From Terripilifer sp031921685 (GTDB lineage Bacteria; Pseudomonadota; Alphaproteobacteria; Rhizobiales; Beijerinckiaceae): 64,000 nt of DNA. Below, one piece after another: positions 54,634-63,936 of the stretch. Position numbers and translations under genes: made by a program. How positions within the stretch are numbered: the stretch's first letter is position 1; each line of letters begins with the position of its first letter. Location: positions 930,001-994,000 of the forward strand of contig NZ_JAPDHU010000002.1 of the NCBI RefSeq assembly GCF_031921685.1, given 5' to 3'. The notes beneath the pieces are model-generated. The model had not been told where the DNA came from and searched no databases. It saw only the letters and a list, made by a program, of their open reading frames with translations.

Positions 54634-54882
54634 CTAACCGCCCCCTTCCTCGCCCTGCTCGAACATCTGGATCGGTGCGCCGGGCATGATGGTCGAAATC
54701 GCATGCTTGTAGACCAGCTGCGAATGGCCATCGCGGCGCAGCAGCAGGCAGAAATTATCGAACCAACTGACGACCCCTTGAAGTTTCACACCGTTGACCA
54801 GGAAAATCGTCAACGGCACTTTGTTCTTGCGGACATAGTTTAGGAACGTGTCTTGCAGGTTTTGTGCGCGTTCTCCCGCCAT
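54634..54882 (-). CDS. hfq: RNA chaperone Hfq
   Basis: An 82-residue Sm-like protein that pairs small RNAs with mRNAs. It contains the Sm1 motif (NKVPLTIFLVNGVKLQGVVSWFDNFCLLLRRDG) and the Sm2 motif (QLVYKHAISTIMP). AAGGA lies seven bases before ATG 54882. It is followed by hflX as in most proteobacteria. The 238-base gap upstream (54883-55120) should hold its promoter, and I see no other gene there. The trkA gene often found between ntrX and hfq in relatives is absent. Confidence 0.97.
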   Translation of the reverse strand: MAGERAQNLQDTFLNYVRKNKVPLTIFLVNGVKLQGVVSWFDNFCLLLRRDGHSQLVYKHAISTIMPGAPIQMFEQGEEGGG

Positions 54883-55120
54883 TGTATATCCTTCGCTCCT
54901 GCTCTCTCATGATATGTCGCCCCACGATCAACCGCTGAATCGTGTCGACGCCATTCCCCGTCTGTTCGAGTTAAGGCCCAGCCTGTTTCACAACGCAAGT
55001 TCTCTTTGGACGGAATTCCCGCCGAAAAAGCTCCACCAAAAGCATTGTCCGCGGCTGTGCCCGACGATTGTTTCTGGATGCAATCTAGTTATTTCAGCCA
55101 CTTGGTATACAGCTTAACCA

Positions 55121-56488
55121 TCATTCGATTGCCAATGATTTCAATTTACGGTGTAGCGCCGAGCGTTCCATCCCTATGAACTCTGCTGTGCGTGAAATGT
55201 TGCCGCCGAACCGGTTGATCTGGGCCACCAGATATTCGCGTTCGAACACTTCACGTGCATCGCGCAGCGGCAGGCCCATCAGCTTCTCACCACCCGCCCC
55301 GTTCGGGGTCGAGGGCACCAGGGCGCCGATCTCGGCCGGCAGCATATCGGCGGTGATTTCGTCCTCCGGCCGGCCGGTGGCCAGGATCATCAGCCGCTCC
55401 ACATTGTTGCGGAGCTGCCGGATATTCCCCGGCCAGTCGTGGGACTGGAGAATGGCCATGGCATCGGCGCCGATCCGCCGGCGCGGCATGCCGGTGGTGA
55501 TGGCCAATTGCTCGAGAAAATACTCGACCAGTTCGCCGATGTCTTCGCGCCGTTCGCTGAGCGAGGGCACCCGCAGCGGCACCACCGCCAGCCGGTGGAA
55601 CAGATCCTCGCGGAACGAGCCCTGGGCGATGGCAAGGCTCAGATCGCGGCTCGTCGAGGACACGATGCGCACATCCACATGGACGCGGGTGGAACCGCCG
55701 ACGCGCTGAAAATTCTGATCGATCAGCACACGCAGGATCTTGCCCTGCGTCTCGCGCGGCATGTCGCCGATCTCGTCGATATAGAGCGTGCCGCCATGCG
55801 CCTCTTCCAAGGCGCCGATCTTGCGGCTGCGGCCATCGCCACCCTCGATGCCGAACAATTCCGTCTCCATGGAGTCCGGCATGATATTGGCGGCATTGAT
55901 GGCGACGAACGGCCCCGACGAACGATTGGAGGCTTCGTGGATGACGCGGGCCGCCAGTTCCTTACCGGTGCCTGGCGCGCCGGTGACGAGAATACGAGAA
56001 TTGGCGGCGGCGACCCGCTCGATCTGCTGACGCAGTTGGTTCATCACCGACGACTTGCCGACGACCCGATTGGTGGCGCCGGCGCGGGCGCGCAAATCCG
56101 TCAACTCGCGCTTCAGACGCGAATTCTCCAGCGCGCGATCGGCGATCAGCACCAGCCGATCGGCTTTGAACGGCTTCTCGATGAAATCGTAAGCGCCGAG
56201 CTTGATCGCCGACACCGCGGTCTCGATATTGCCGTGGCCGGAAATCATCACCACCGGCAAACTCGGGTGCTGCTCCTTGATCACCTGCAGCAACTGCAGG
56301 CCATCCAGGCGCGATCCCTGCATCCAGATATCCAGAAAAATAAGCTGCGGCCGGCGCGCCTCGATCGCCTCGAGCGCCTCGTCGGAATTACGAGCTGAGC
56401 GCGTGCCATGTCCTTCGTCTTCCAGGATGCCGGACACACCGTCACGGATGTCGGCCTCGTCATCGACGATCAAAATGTCAGCGGGCAT
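55121..56488 (-). CDS. ntrX: nitrogen-related response regulator NtrX
   Basis: A 455-residue regulator with a receiver domain (phospho-acceptor Asp53 in LIFLDIWMQG), an AAA+ domain with Walker A VTGAPGTGKE and Walker B GGTLYIDEIGDMP, and a C-terminal Fis-type helix-turn-helix (ISRTAEFIGMERSALHRKL). The sigma-54-contact GAFTGA loop is replaced by ELFGIEGGDGRSRKIGA. It therefore probably does not activate sigma-54 promoters in the NtrC way. It follows ntrY by 30 bases. Confidence 0.95.
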   Translation of the reverse strand: MPADILIVDDEADIRDGVSGILEDEGHGTRSARNSDEALEAIEARRPQLIFLDIWMQGSRLDGLQLLQVIKEQHPSLPVVMISGHGNIETAVSAIKLGAYDFIEKPFKADRLVLIADRALENSRLKRELTDLRARAGATNRVVGKSSVMNQLRQQIERVAAANSRILVTGAPGTGKELAARVIHEASNRSSGPFVAINAANIMPDSMETELFGIEGGDGRSRKIGALEEAHGGTLYIDEIGDMPRETQGKILRVLIDQNFQRVGGSTRVHVDVRIVSSTSRDLSLAIAQGSFREDLFHRLAVVPLRVPSLSERREDIGELVEYFLEQLAITTGMPRRRIGADAMAILQSHDWPGNIRQLRNNVERLMILATGRPEDEITADMLPAEIGALVPSTPNGAGGEKLMGLPLRDAREVFEREYLVAQINRFGGNISRTAEFIGMERSALHRKLKSLAIE

Positions 56489-56518
56489 AATCGTTCCGTC
56501 CGTTTTGAAAATGCTGTG

Positions 56519-58774
56519 TCATGGTGCGGCCTGAGTCTTTTCACGCGTCGCGCCTGAATCTTCTGATTTCGCCGCAGCCTCCCCTTCACGGAAATACAGG
56601 CGCACCCAGGCGCCCTGGCCATCGAGTGCATCGAGCAATTCGATGCCGCCGCCATGGTCTTCCATGATTTTGCCGACGATCGGCAGGCCAAGGCCGGTGC
56701 CTTCGGCGCGCGTCGTCATGTAGGGCTCCAGCAGCCGCTGGCGATTTTCTCGCGGGAAGCCCTTGCCGTTGTCGATCACGTCGATGGAGATGACATCGTC
56801 GGCATCGCGCGTCAGACGGACGAGAATGCGCGGCTTCTCCGGTTTGTTCTCTTCCATCGCGGCGATACCTTCGGTGGCATTCTTGACGATATTGGTGAGC
56901 GCTTGCGACAGCAGCCGGCGATCGAAATGGACGCTCAAGGGCTGAGCTGGCAGTTCCTCGACCAGATCCACATCGGGATTGCCGACGCGCATCAGGAACA
57001 GAACCTGGCGTACGCATTCGCCCAAATCGTCCACTTGTAAACGTGCCTTCGGCATGCGGGCGAAGGATGAAAACTCGTCGACCATACGTTTGATATCGTC
57101 GACCTGGCGGACGATCGTCGCCGTGCATTGATCGAACACGGCGCGGTCCTCGACGATCACCTTGCCGTATTTGCGTTGCAGACGTTCCGCCGAAAGCTGA
57201 ATGGGCGTCAGCGGATTCTTGATCTCGTGAGCGATGCGGCGTGCCACGTCAGCCCAGGCGGAGGTGCGCTGCGCCGTGACCAGATCGGTAATGTCGTCGA
57301 GCGTGATGACGTGATTGCCGCCGCCTTCCTGCTTCTGTTCGGACGTCACCCGCACGTTGATCGTACGCTCACGACCGCGCCGGCTGATCGCGATCTGGCC
57401 TTGATAATTGCGCAGCGGACTGTTCAGCGCCGCATTCACCAGATCGGCCAGCTCGGGGACGACCTGAGCGATCGGTTGGCCGACCATCTCAGCGGGATCG
57501 CCCTCATGACCATCGCCGATGAAGCGCATGGCATAGGAGTTCAGCACCAGGATGTTGCCGGCTGCATCGACACCGATGACGCCTGCGGGAACGCCCGATA
57601 GCACCGCCTCCGTGAAGACGCGCCGTTCGTCATTCAGCTTGCTGGCCGCGATGAGGCTGTTCTGCTGCAAGCGCAGTTCGGACGTCATCTTATTGAAGGT
57701 CTCGCCCAAATGGCCGAGGTCGCCGTCGCGCGAATTGACCGGCACCTGGACATAGAGATTGCCTTCCGACACCTGGTCGGTGGCGGTGATCAGCCGGCGG
57801 ATCGGCATCACCAGCCGGTTGGCGAAAGACAGGCCGAGCCATGTGGCGGATAGCAGAGTGATCAACGCCACCGTGACGAACATGGCGGCGAAAGCGATCT
57901 GAATGTTGCGGCGATGGCCGTCGTAGGCGTTGTAGAGCGTGTTCAGATTGTTCGCCTGCGCCGGGAATTCATTGGCCAGCGGATCGATGCCACGCGCCAC
58001 GTAGATAAAGCTGTCGGGAAAGCTCTCCATCTTGCGCAGCGCCACGAAGGTCTTGCCTTCGTCGAGGATCAGACAGAGCGGCTCGTCTTTGGCCGCGTCG
58101 TCGAAATCGGTCGGCTCGGGCGTCACGACGCGGGAATCCGGCGCGGTGCCATATTCAGTGACGGTGCCGTCCCGGCGCATCATCACCGCCGTCGAGAACC
58201 CCAGCGTGCGGGCGCGCGCCGAGAAGAAATCGTGAAACAGCGCCTTGTTGCTCTGGTAGAGCGGATTGACCCGGTCGAGATCGCTCGCCGTCAAGCTAGC
58301 TTCCTGAAGCAGCGAACGGCACTGCGCCTCGCGGAACACCCGCGCCACTTCCGAGGTGTTCTGAATGAAGCCGCGCACGTCCTGCAGGAAGGCCGGATTA
58401 AGCGTCCGGTCCAAGGTTACCGAGCCGACGAAGGCGATCAAAATCGCCGGGAAGGCGGCGATGCAGGAGAACAGCGCCACCATACGGATGTGGACGCCGG
58501 AACCAGCAGCTTGAGCGCGCCGGGCGGCGATCAACCGCCAGAATTCGGCCAACAGCAGCAGAATGAGGATGAAAACCAGCGCCGCATTGGTCAAAAGCAG
58601 CGTGACGACCACCTCGCTGGTCGGCGAAATCGGTGTGTAATCGGCGAAAATCAGCAGCGTCGCCAGGGCGCAGATCAGCGCCAGCGAAACCGCCACGGCA
58701 CCAAGCCGGCTCACGATCCGTCGATCGTGGCGCTCAGGGCCGATCACCTGTTCTGTTTCCCGCTGCACCGTCAT
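56519..58774 (-). CDS. ntrY: sensor histidine kinase NtrY
   Basis: A 751-residue membrane kinase. Several N-terminal transmembrane helices (about residues 25-110) precede a periplasmic part, another helix near 290-315, a HAMP domain (ANRLVMPIRRLITATDQVSEGNLYVQVP), and a PAS domain. The kinase core has H-box RRIAHEIKNPLTPIQLSAERL, an N-box and GTGLGLPIVGKIMEDHGG. It phosphorylates NtrX in response to nitrogen or redox signals. It lies 189 bases downstream of ntrC; that gap shows no clear terminator, so readthrough from ntrBC is possible. Confidence 0.95.
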   Translation of the reverse strand: MTVQRETEQVIGPERHDRRIVSRLGAVAVSLALICALATLLIFADYTPISPTSEVVVTLLLTNAALVFILILLLLAEFWRLIAARRAQAAGSGVHIRMVALFSCIAAFPAILIAFVGSVTLDRTLNPAFLQDVRGFIQNTSEVARVFREAQCRSLLQEASLTASDLDRVNPLYQSNKALFHDFFSARARTLGFSTAVMMRRDGTVTEYGTAPDSRVVTPEPTDFDDAAKDEPLCLILDEGKTFVALRKMESFPDSFIYVARGIDPLANEFPAQANNLNTLYNAYDGHRRNIQIAFAAMFVTVALITLLSATWLGLSFANRLVMPIRRLITATDQVSEGNLYVQVPVNSRDGDLGHLGETFNKMTSELRLQQNSLIAASKLNDERRVFTEAVLSGVPAGVIGVDAAGNILVLNSYAMRFIGDGHEGDPAEMVGQPIAQVVPELADLVNAALNSPLRNYQGQIAISRRGRERTINVRVTSEQKQEGGGNHVITLDDITDLVTAQRTSAWADVARRIAHEIKNPLTPIQLSAERLQRKYGKVIVEDRAVFDQCTATIVRQVDDIKRMVDEFSSFARMPKARLQVDDLGECVRQVLFLMRVGNPDVDLVEELPAQPLSVHFDRRLLSQALTNIVKNATEGIAAMEENKPEKPRILVRLTRDADDVISIDVIDNGKGFPRENRQRLLEPYMTTRAEGTGLGLPIVGKIMEDHGGGIELLDALDGQGAWVRLYFREGEAAAKSEDSGATREKTQAAP

Positions 58775-58963
58775 TAATCAGCAAAATCTCAAAGGCAAGA
58801 ATCCACCAGCGGGGAGCCGGCGGCGAAGAATCACAGCCTTCCAACGAGCGGATCAAATCGCGCTCGTTGCAATAATGCAACGGTGTTGCTGGATTGCGAC
58901 AAAATCAGGGCTGCGGGGCGACCAAATCGGGCCGCCCACGCATTTCCACTGATTGTTGCTTTA

Positions 58964-60451
58964 CTACCGCGAAGCCCGCAGCAGTCGGATATCGAGATCG
59001 CGGATTTTCTTGCGCAAAGTATTGCGATTGAGGCCGAGAAGATCGGCGGCCTTGATCTGGTTGCCGCGGGTGGCGGCGAGCGCCGCGGTGAGCAGCGGCA
59101 CCTCGATTTCACGCAGAATCCGATGGTAGAGCCCGGCCGGCGGCAGGCTGTCGCCATGCTGCTTGAACAGATCGGCCAGATAATGTTCGGCGGCGATAGA
59201 GAGACGCTGACCGCGTTCCGGTTCCCGATCAGGCGCGGAAGCCGGCGTGGGCGCGGCCGAATTGGCCGGCGCGCCCCGTTCCATCGGCACGGCGTCGACG
59301 GCGAGTTCCGCCTCAACCAACTGCTCGCCGATCACCTCCTGCGGATAAAGCGCGGTGAGACGGCGGATCAGATTTTCCAGTTCGCGGATATTGCCCGGCC
59401 AGCGATGGCGCTTCAGCCGTTCGATGGCCGCATTATCAACCGACTTCAGTGGCAGCCCCTGCGCCGCGGCAAGCTTGAAGAAGTGGCGCACCAGATCGGG
59501 AATGTCCTCGGACCGCTCGCGCAACGGCGGCAGGCGCAGCGGCACCACGTTCAGGCGGAAGAACAGATCCTCGCGGAACAAGCCCTGCTGAATGAGCACG
59601 CGCAGGTCTTTGTTGGTGGCCGCGACGATGCGGACATTGGTCTTGATCGGCGTGCGTCCGCCCACTGTCGTATATTCGCCCTGCTGCAAGACACGCAGCA
59701 GGCGCGTCTGCGCTTCCATCGGCATGTCGCCGATTTCGTCGAGAAACAGCGTGCCGCCTTCGGCCTGTTCGAAACGCCCGACAGACCGAGCATTAGCGCC
59801 AGTGAACGCCCCGCGCTCGTGACCGAACAATTCGCTTTCGATCAGGTCACGAGGGATCGCCGCCATATTGATGGCGACGAACGGTCCGTTGCGACGTTTG
59901 CCATAGTCGTGCAGCGCGCGCGCGACGAGTTCCTTGCCGGTGCCGGACTCGCCATTGATCATCACTGTCAGGTCGGTCTGCATCAGACGGGCCAGGGTGC
60001 GATAGATTTCCTGCATGGCGGGCGAGCGGCCCACCAGCGGCATGCCTTCCATCTCTTCCGGCGCATCGCGCGTCGGCTTCGCCTTCGGCTCGTTCATCGC
60101 CCGTCCGACGATGGCGACGAGATCCTTGAGATCAAAAGGCTTGGGCAGATAGTCGTAAGCGCCGCGCTCGGAGGCGCGGATCGCGGTCATAAAAGTATTC
60201 TGCGCGCTCATCACGATGATCGGCAGCTCGGGGCGCATCTTCTTGATACGCGGCAGGAGATCGAAAGCGTTCTCGTCAGGCATCACCACGTCGGTGATGA
60301 CGAGATCGCCCTCGCCCGCCTGCACCCAGCGCCATAACGTCGACGCGTTACCCGTTACCCGCACCTCATATCCGGCGCGTGAAAGGGCCTGGCTCAACAC
60401 CGTCCGGATGGCGGTGTCGTCGTCTGCTACAAGGATATTCCCGGTCGCCAT
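58964..60451 (-). CDS. ntrC: nitrogen regulation response regulator NtrC
   Basis: A 495-residue sigma-54 activator. The receiver phospho-acceptor is Asp54 (DLVITDVVMPDE). The AAA+ domain has GESGTGKE, an intact GAFTGA loop (ELFGHERGAFTGANARS) and GGTLFLDEIGDMP. A C-terminal Fis-like helix-turn-helix (NQIKAADLLGLNRNTLRKKI) ends the protein. It activates nitrogen-scavenging genes when phosphorylated by NtrB, and is the natural candidate activator for the sigma-54 promoter at 26207. It follows ntrB by 34 bases. Confidence 0.97.
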   Translation of the reverse strand: MATGNILVADDDTAIRTVLSQALSRAGYEVRVTGNASTLWRWVQAGEGDLVITDVVMPDENAFDLLPRIKKMRPELPIIVMSAQNTFMTAIRASERGAYDYLPKPFDLKDLVAIVGRAMNEPKAKPTRDAPEEMEGMPLVGRSPAMQEIYRTLARLMQTDLTVMINGESGTGKELVARALHDYGKRRNGPFVAINMAAIPRDLIESELFGHERGAFTGANARSVGRFEQAEGGTLFLDEIGDMPMEAQTRLLRVLQQGEYTTVGGRTPIKTNVRIVAATNKDLRVLIQQGLFREDLFFRLNVVPLRLPPLRERSEDIPDLVRHFFKLAAAQGLPLKSVDNAAIERLKRHRWPGNIRELENLIRRLTALYPQEVIGEQLVEAELAVDAVPMERGAPANSAAPTPASAPDREPERGQRLSIAAEHYLADLFKQHGDSLPPAGLYHRILREIEVPLLTAALAATRGNQIKAADLLGLNRNTLRKKIRDLDIRLLRASR

Positions 60452-60485
60452 GAAGGCCTTGTCCTCATAAGTCCGGGCCCCGCAA

Positions 60486-61622
60486 CTAAGGCTCGGATTG
60501 TCGCCCGTCCTGCTGCACGTACACTGGCATCAGGACTCTGAAGGTCGTCCGGCGCGGCTGCGGATCGCATTCGACGATCCCGCCGTGATCCCGAACGATT
60601 TTCGCTACCAGTGCAAGACCGAGGCCAGTTCCCGAGGCCTTGTTGGTCACGAAGGGATCGAACAGGTGTTCGGAAATTTCCGGAGCGATTCCAGGGCCAT
60701 TGTCCCGAACGCAGAATTCCAGCGGCAGCGCCACGCTCGTCCCCGCGCCCTGGCCGCGGATGCGCACTCCCGGTCGGTAAGCCGACATCAGCTCGATCTC
60801 ACCATCGATAGCGTGTTCGCCAATCGCTTCGGCGGCATTCTTCACCAGATTCAGGAAAACCTGGATCAATTGATCGCGATTGGCGAAAACCGGCGGCAAC
60901 GAGGGGTCGAATGTCTCGACAAAGCGGATGTGACGGGCAAAACCGGCCTGCGCCACCTGTTTCACATGGTCGAAGACCATATGAATATTGACCGCTTCCC
61001 GCTCGATCGGCCGGCCGTCTGAAAACGCTTCCATCCGGTCCACGAGCTTCACGATCCGGTCGGTTTCGTCGCAGATCAGCCGAGTCAACGCCCGATCCTG
61101 GTCCTCCAGATCGACTTCGAGGAGCTGCGCCGCACCACGAATGCCTGAAAGGGGGTTTTTGATCTCGTGGGCAAGCATGGCGCCCAGCGCCGTGATCGAT
61201 CGGGCGGCGCCGCGATGGGTCATCTGACGGTCCATCTTGTCGGCGATTGTCCGTTCTTGCAGCATAATGACTATTTTTTCATCATCGTCGCTCAGCGGAC
61301 CGGCGTGAATATCGACAATCCGCTCATTCCCGAGGCGCGGGTTCCCGATCTCGACCCGATATTCGTTCACCACTGAACCGCGCCGCCGCACGTCGTCAAT
61401 GAGAGCCAGGACTGGCGAGCGCGGTGGCAGCAGATCGGCAATCTTGCTGCGCAGAAGGTGCGACGCGCCCAGCTCGAAGAACTGTTCCGCCGCATTATTG
61501 AGGTCGAGCACCTCCCCGGCCCGGTTGATGCACAGCACCGGGTAAGGCAAGGCGTTCAGGATCAGTTCGGAGAAGGCCCCGGCCCGCCCCGATCCCCTCT
61601 CGGCCATCATATTATCGTCCAT
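60486..61622 (-). CDS. ntrB: nitrogen regulation sensor kinase NtrB
   Basis: A 378-residue soluble kinase/phosphatase. An N-terminal PAS domain (residues ~20-125) precedes the H-box, with His152 in LAHEIKNPLSGIRGAAQLLE. The N-box is FLNLVKNAAEAIG, and the G-box region has DNGPGIAPEI and GTGLGLALVAKIVRDHGG. It controls NtrC phosphorylation under GlnB (PII). It lies 22 bases after dusB and is part of the same operon. Confidence 0.97.
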   Translation of the reverse strand: MDDNMMAERGSGRAGAFSELILNALPYPVLCINRAGEVLDLNNAAEQFFELGASHLLRSKIADLLPPRSPVLALIDDVRRRGSVVNEYRVEIGNPRLGNERIVDIHAGPLSDDDEKIVIMLQERTIADKMDRQMTHRGAARSITALGAMLAHEIKNPLSGIRGAAQLLEVDLEDQDRALTRLICDETDRIVKLVDRMEAFSDGRPIEREAVNIHMVFDHVKQVAQAGFARHIRFVETFDPSLPPVFANRDQLIQVFLNLVKNAAEAIGEHAIDGEIELMSAYRPGVRIRGQGAGTSVALPLEFCVRDNGPGIAPEISEHLFDPFVTNKASGTGLGLALVAKIVRDHGGIVECDPQPRRTTFRVLMPVYVQQDGRQSEP

Positions 61623-61644
61623 CGCTCATCCGTAGGGTGGTCAT

Positions 61645-62655
61645 TCACGCGGCCGCGGCGACGAGAGGCGTCTCGAACGCGCGCGACAAAAGCTGTTCCG
61701 CCTCGGCGGCATTGTCGGTGGTCACCAGTTGCAGCCGCAGCGCTTCGGGCGCGCCGGCATGCTGGGCATAGGCCGAGAGATGTTTGCGGGCATGACGCAG
61801 ACCGGTCGTCGGCCCCATGGTCGCCAGCAAAGTCTGCAAATGTTCCACAGCCGCGGCGGCTTTCGCCTCGGCCGAGATCGCCGGCGATTCCCGGCCAGCG
61901 AGGCCAGCAGCGATTTCGCCGACCAGCCACGGACGGCCGACCGCACTGCGACCAACCATGATCGCATCGGCACCGGAGGCAGCAAGCATCGCGCGCGCAT
62001 CGGCCAGATTCTCGCAATCGCCATTGGCGACGAGCGGCAGCGAGATGGCTTCCCGCACCCGTGCGATGGCCGACCAATCGGCGCGGCCCTTATAGAACTG
62101 CTGCCGGGTGCGGCCGTGCACCGTGATCAGTTTCACCCCTGCGGCTTCGGCACGGCGGGCGAGTTCCGGCGCGTTCAGGCTGTCGGCGTCCCAGCCCAGG
62201 CGCATCTTCAAAGTGACGGGAATGGTGACGGCCCCGACCGTCGCCTCGACCAAAGCGAGGGCGAGATCGAGATCGCGCATCAAAGCCGAACCGGCATAGC
62301 CACCGGTCACCCGCTTGGCCGGGCAGCCCATATTGATGTCGACGGCCTCAGCCCCCGAGGCCTCGGCCAGCCGCGCCGCCTCTCCCATCCAATAGGGCTG
62401 GCATCCGGCGATCTGAACGATATGGGGTTTGACCCCCTCACCCTCGGCGCGCAGCCGACTCTCCTCATCGCCCCGCACATAGTCATCGGAGGCGACCATT
62501 TCGGAGACGACAGCGCTGGCGCCGAAGCGCATGGCGACGCGCCGCATCCCCACATCCGTGACACCGGACATAGGCGCGAGCAGCGCGCGGCCGCCGAGAA
62601 GCAGGCTTCCGACGTGAAAGGAGGAATTGCACAAATTCTGTGCATCGAGGTTCAT
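61645..62655 (-). CDS. dusB: tRNA-dihydrouridine synthase DusB (NifR3)
   Basis: A 336-residue FMN-dependent TIM-barrel enzyme that reduces uridine in tRNA. Conserved sites are LLAPMSGVTDVGMRR near the N-terminus, VDINMGCPAKRV with the catalytic cysteine near residue 111, and ITVHGRTRQQFYKG. ATG 62655 is preferred; a GTG at 62661 follows a TATAAT directly, which looks like a promoter -10 on the minus strand. It heads the dusB-ntrBC operon, the arrangement from which it was first named nifR3. Confidence 0.95.
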   Translation of the reverse strand: MNLDAQNLCNSSFHVGSLLLGGRALLAPMSGVTDVGMRRVAMRFGASAVVSEMVASDDYVRGDEESRLRAEGEGVKPHIVQIAGCQPYWMGEAARLAEASGAEAVDINMGCPAKRVTGGYAGSALMRDLDLALALVEATVGAVTIPVTLKMRLGWDADSLNAPELARRAEAAGVKLITVHGRTRQQFYKGRADWSAIARVREAISLPLVANGDCENLADARAMLAASGADAIMVGRSAVGRPWLVGEIAAGLAGRESPAISAEAKAAAAVEHLQTLLATMGPTTGLRHARKHLSAYAQHAGAPEALRLQLVTTDNAAEAEQLLSRAFETPLVAAAA

Positions 62656-62751
62656 GCCCACATTATAACCAAGTCAGCCGCCCTGACCAAGCGACAATCT
62701 GCATTGACGACAGCGGTTAAACACCGCAGATCGACAATCCGAGGTGACGTG

Positions 62752-63936
62752 ATGGTGGCGACAAAAGCGGCAGTGGTTCTGGTGGCGGCGGGGCGCGGTA
62801 CGCGCGCCGGCTTCGATCTGCCTAAACAATACCTGCCGCTCGCCGGCCTGCCCGTCGCCACCCGCACCCTGAATGCGGTGGCCGACACCTTGCCGGACGC
62901 CGAAATCTACCCGGTCATCCACCCCGACGATGCGGCTCTTTTCGACGCCGCCGCGCGGCTGTCACATGCCAAACACCTGCATGCCCCTGTTACCGGCGGC
63001 GCCACGCGCCAGCAAAGCGTCCTAGCCGGGCTTAAAGCGATAAATGAAGAAAATATAGATAAAATAACTGTTTTTATTCATGATATAGCGAGACCGTTCT
63101 TAAGTAAAAGATTAATATCCTCATCTATCACTTCAATTGAAAAAAGCGGTGCTACAATACCAGCTTTGACCATTGCCGACGCGCTCCGCGGTGTCGATGC
63201 CGATGATCAAATCACGGCTTCCATCGACCGGGCGACCGTACGGGCGGTCCAGACCCCGCAGGTGTTCGACCTAAAGCTTATCCGTGCCGCTCACCTCAAA
63301 GCGGAAGCCACCGGCATCACAGACCTCGCCGACGACGCCGCCGTGGCGCTCTGGGCCGGCCACCAAGTCTCGACCTTTCCCGGCGATCCCGCCAACATCA
63401 AGCTCACCACCAAAGAGGATTTCATCCTGGCCGAAGCTCGCCTGCTCGCTGCCCTGCCCGACATCCGCACCGGCATTGGTTTTGACGTTCATGCCTTTGG
63501 CCCCGGTGACCACGTCACCCTCGGCGGCCTCGCCCTCCCGCACAGCCAGGGGCTGACCGGCCATTCCGATGCCGATGTGCTGCTGCATGCCCTGACCGAC
63601 GCTCTGCTCGGCGCCCTGGCCGACGGCGACATCGGCTCGCATTTTCCGCCGTCCGATCCGCAATGGCGCGGCGCCGCCTCGCGCATATTCCTCGAACATG
63701 CGGTCGGCCTGGTACGCCAGCGCGGCGGCATGATCGCCCATCTCGACGCGACCGTTATCTGCGAAGCGCCAAAGATCGGTCCGCATCGCGACGCCCTGCG
63801 CCGTTCCATCGCCGAGATCTGCAGCCTGGAAATCGACCGCGTCTCGGTGAAGGCGACCACCACCGAGCAATTGGGCTTCACCGGCCGCCGCGAAGGCATC
63901 GCCGCTCAGGCCTCGGCCACCATTCGGCTACCCTGA
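62752..63936 (+). CDS. ispDF: bifunctional IspD/IspF isoprenoid enzyme
   Basis: A 394-residue fusion that carries out two steps of the MEP pathway. IspD (about residues 1-228) makes CDP-ME, with LVAAGRGTRAG at the CTP site and VFIHDIARPF. IspF (about 234-394) makes MEcPP, with metal ligands in GIGFDVHAF and the GHSDADVLLHALTDALLGALADGDIG segment. ATG 62752 has GAGGTG just upstream. Codons for residues 96-137 (63037-63162) are extremely AT-rich, unlike the rest of the gene, though the protein motifs are intact. It is divergent from dusB across 96 bases. Confidence 0.96.
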   Translation: MVATKAAVVLVAAGRGTRAGFDLPKQYLPLAGLPVATRTLNAVADTLPDAEIYPVIHPDDAALFDAAARLSHAKHLHAPVTGGATRQQSVLAGLKAINEENIDKITVFIHDIARPFLSKRLISSSITSIEKSGATIPALTIADALRGVDADDQITASIDRATVRAVQTPQVFDLKLIRAAHLKAEATGITDLADDAAVALWAGHQVSTFPGDPANIKLTTKEDFILAEARLLAALPDIRTGIGFDVHAFGPGDHVTLGGLALPHSQGLTGHSDADVLLHALTDALLGALADGDIGSHFPPSDPQWRGAASRIFLEHAVGLVRQRGGMIAHLDATVICEAPKIGPHRDALRRSIAEICSLEIDRVSVKATTTEQLGFTGRREGIAAQASATIRLP

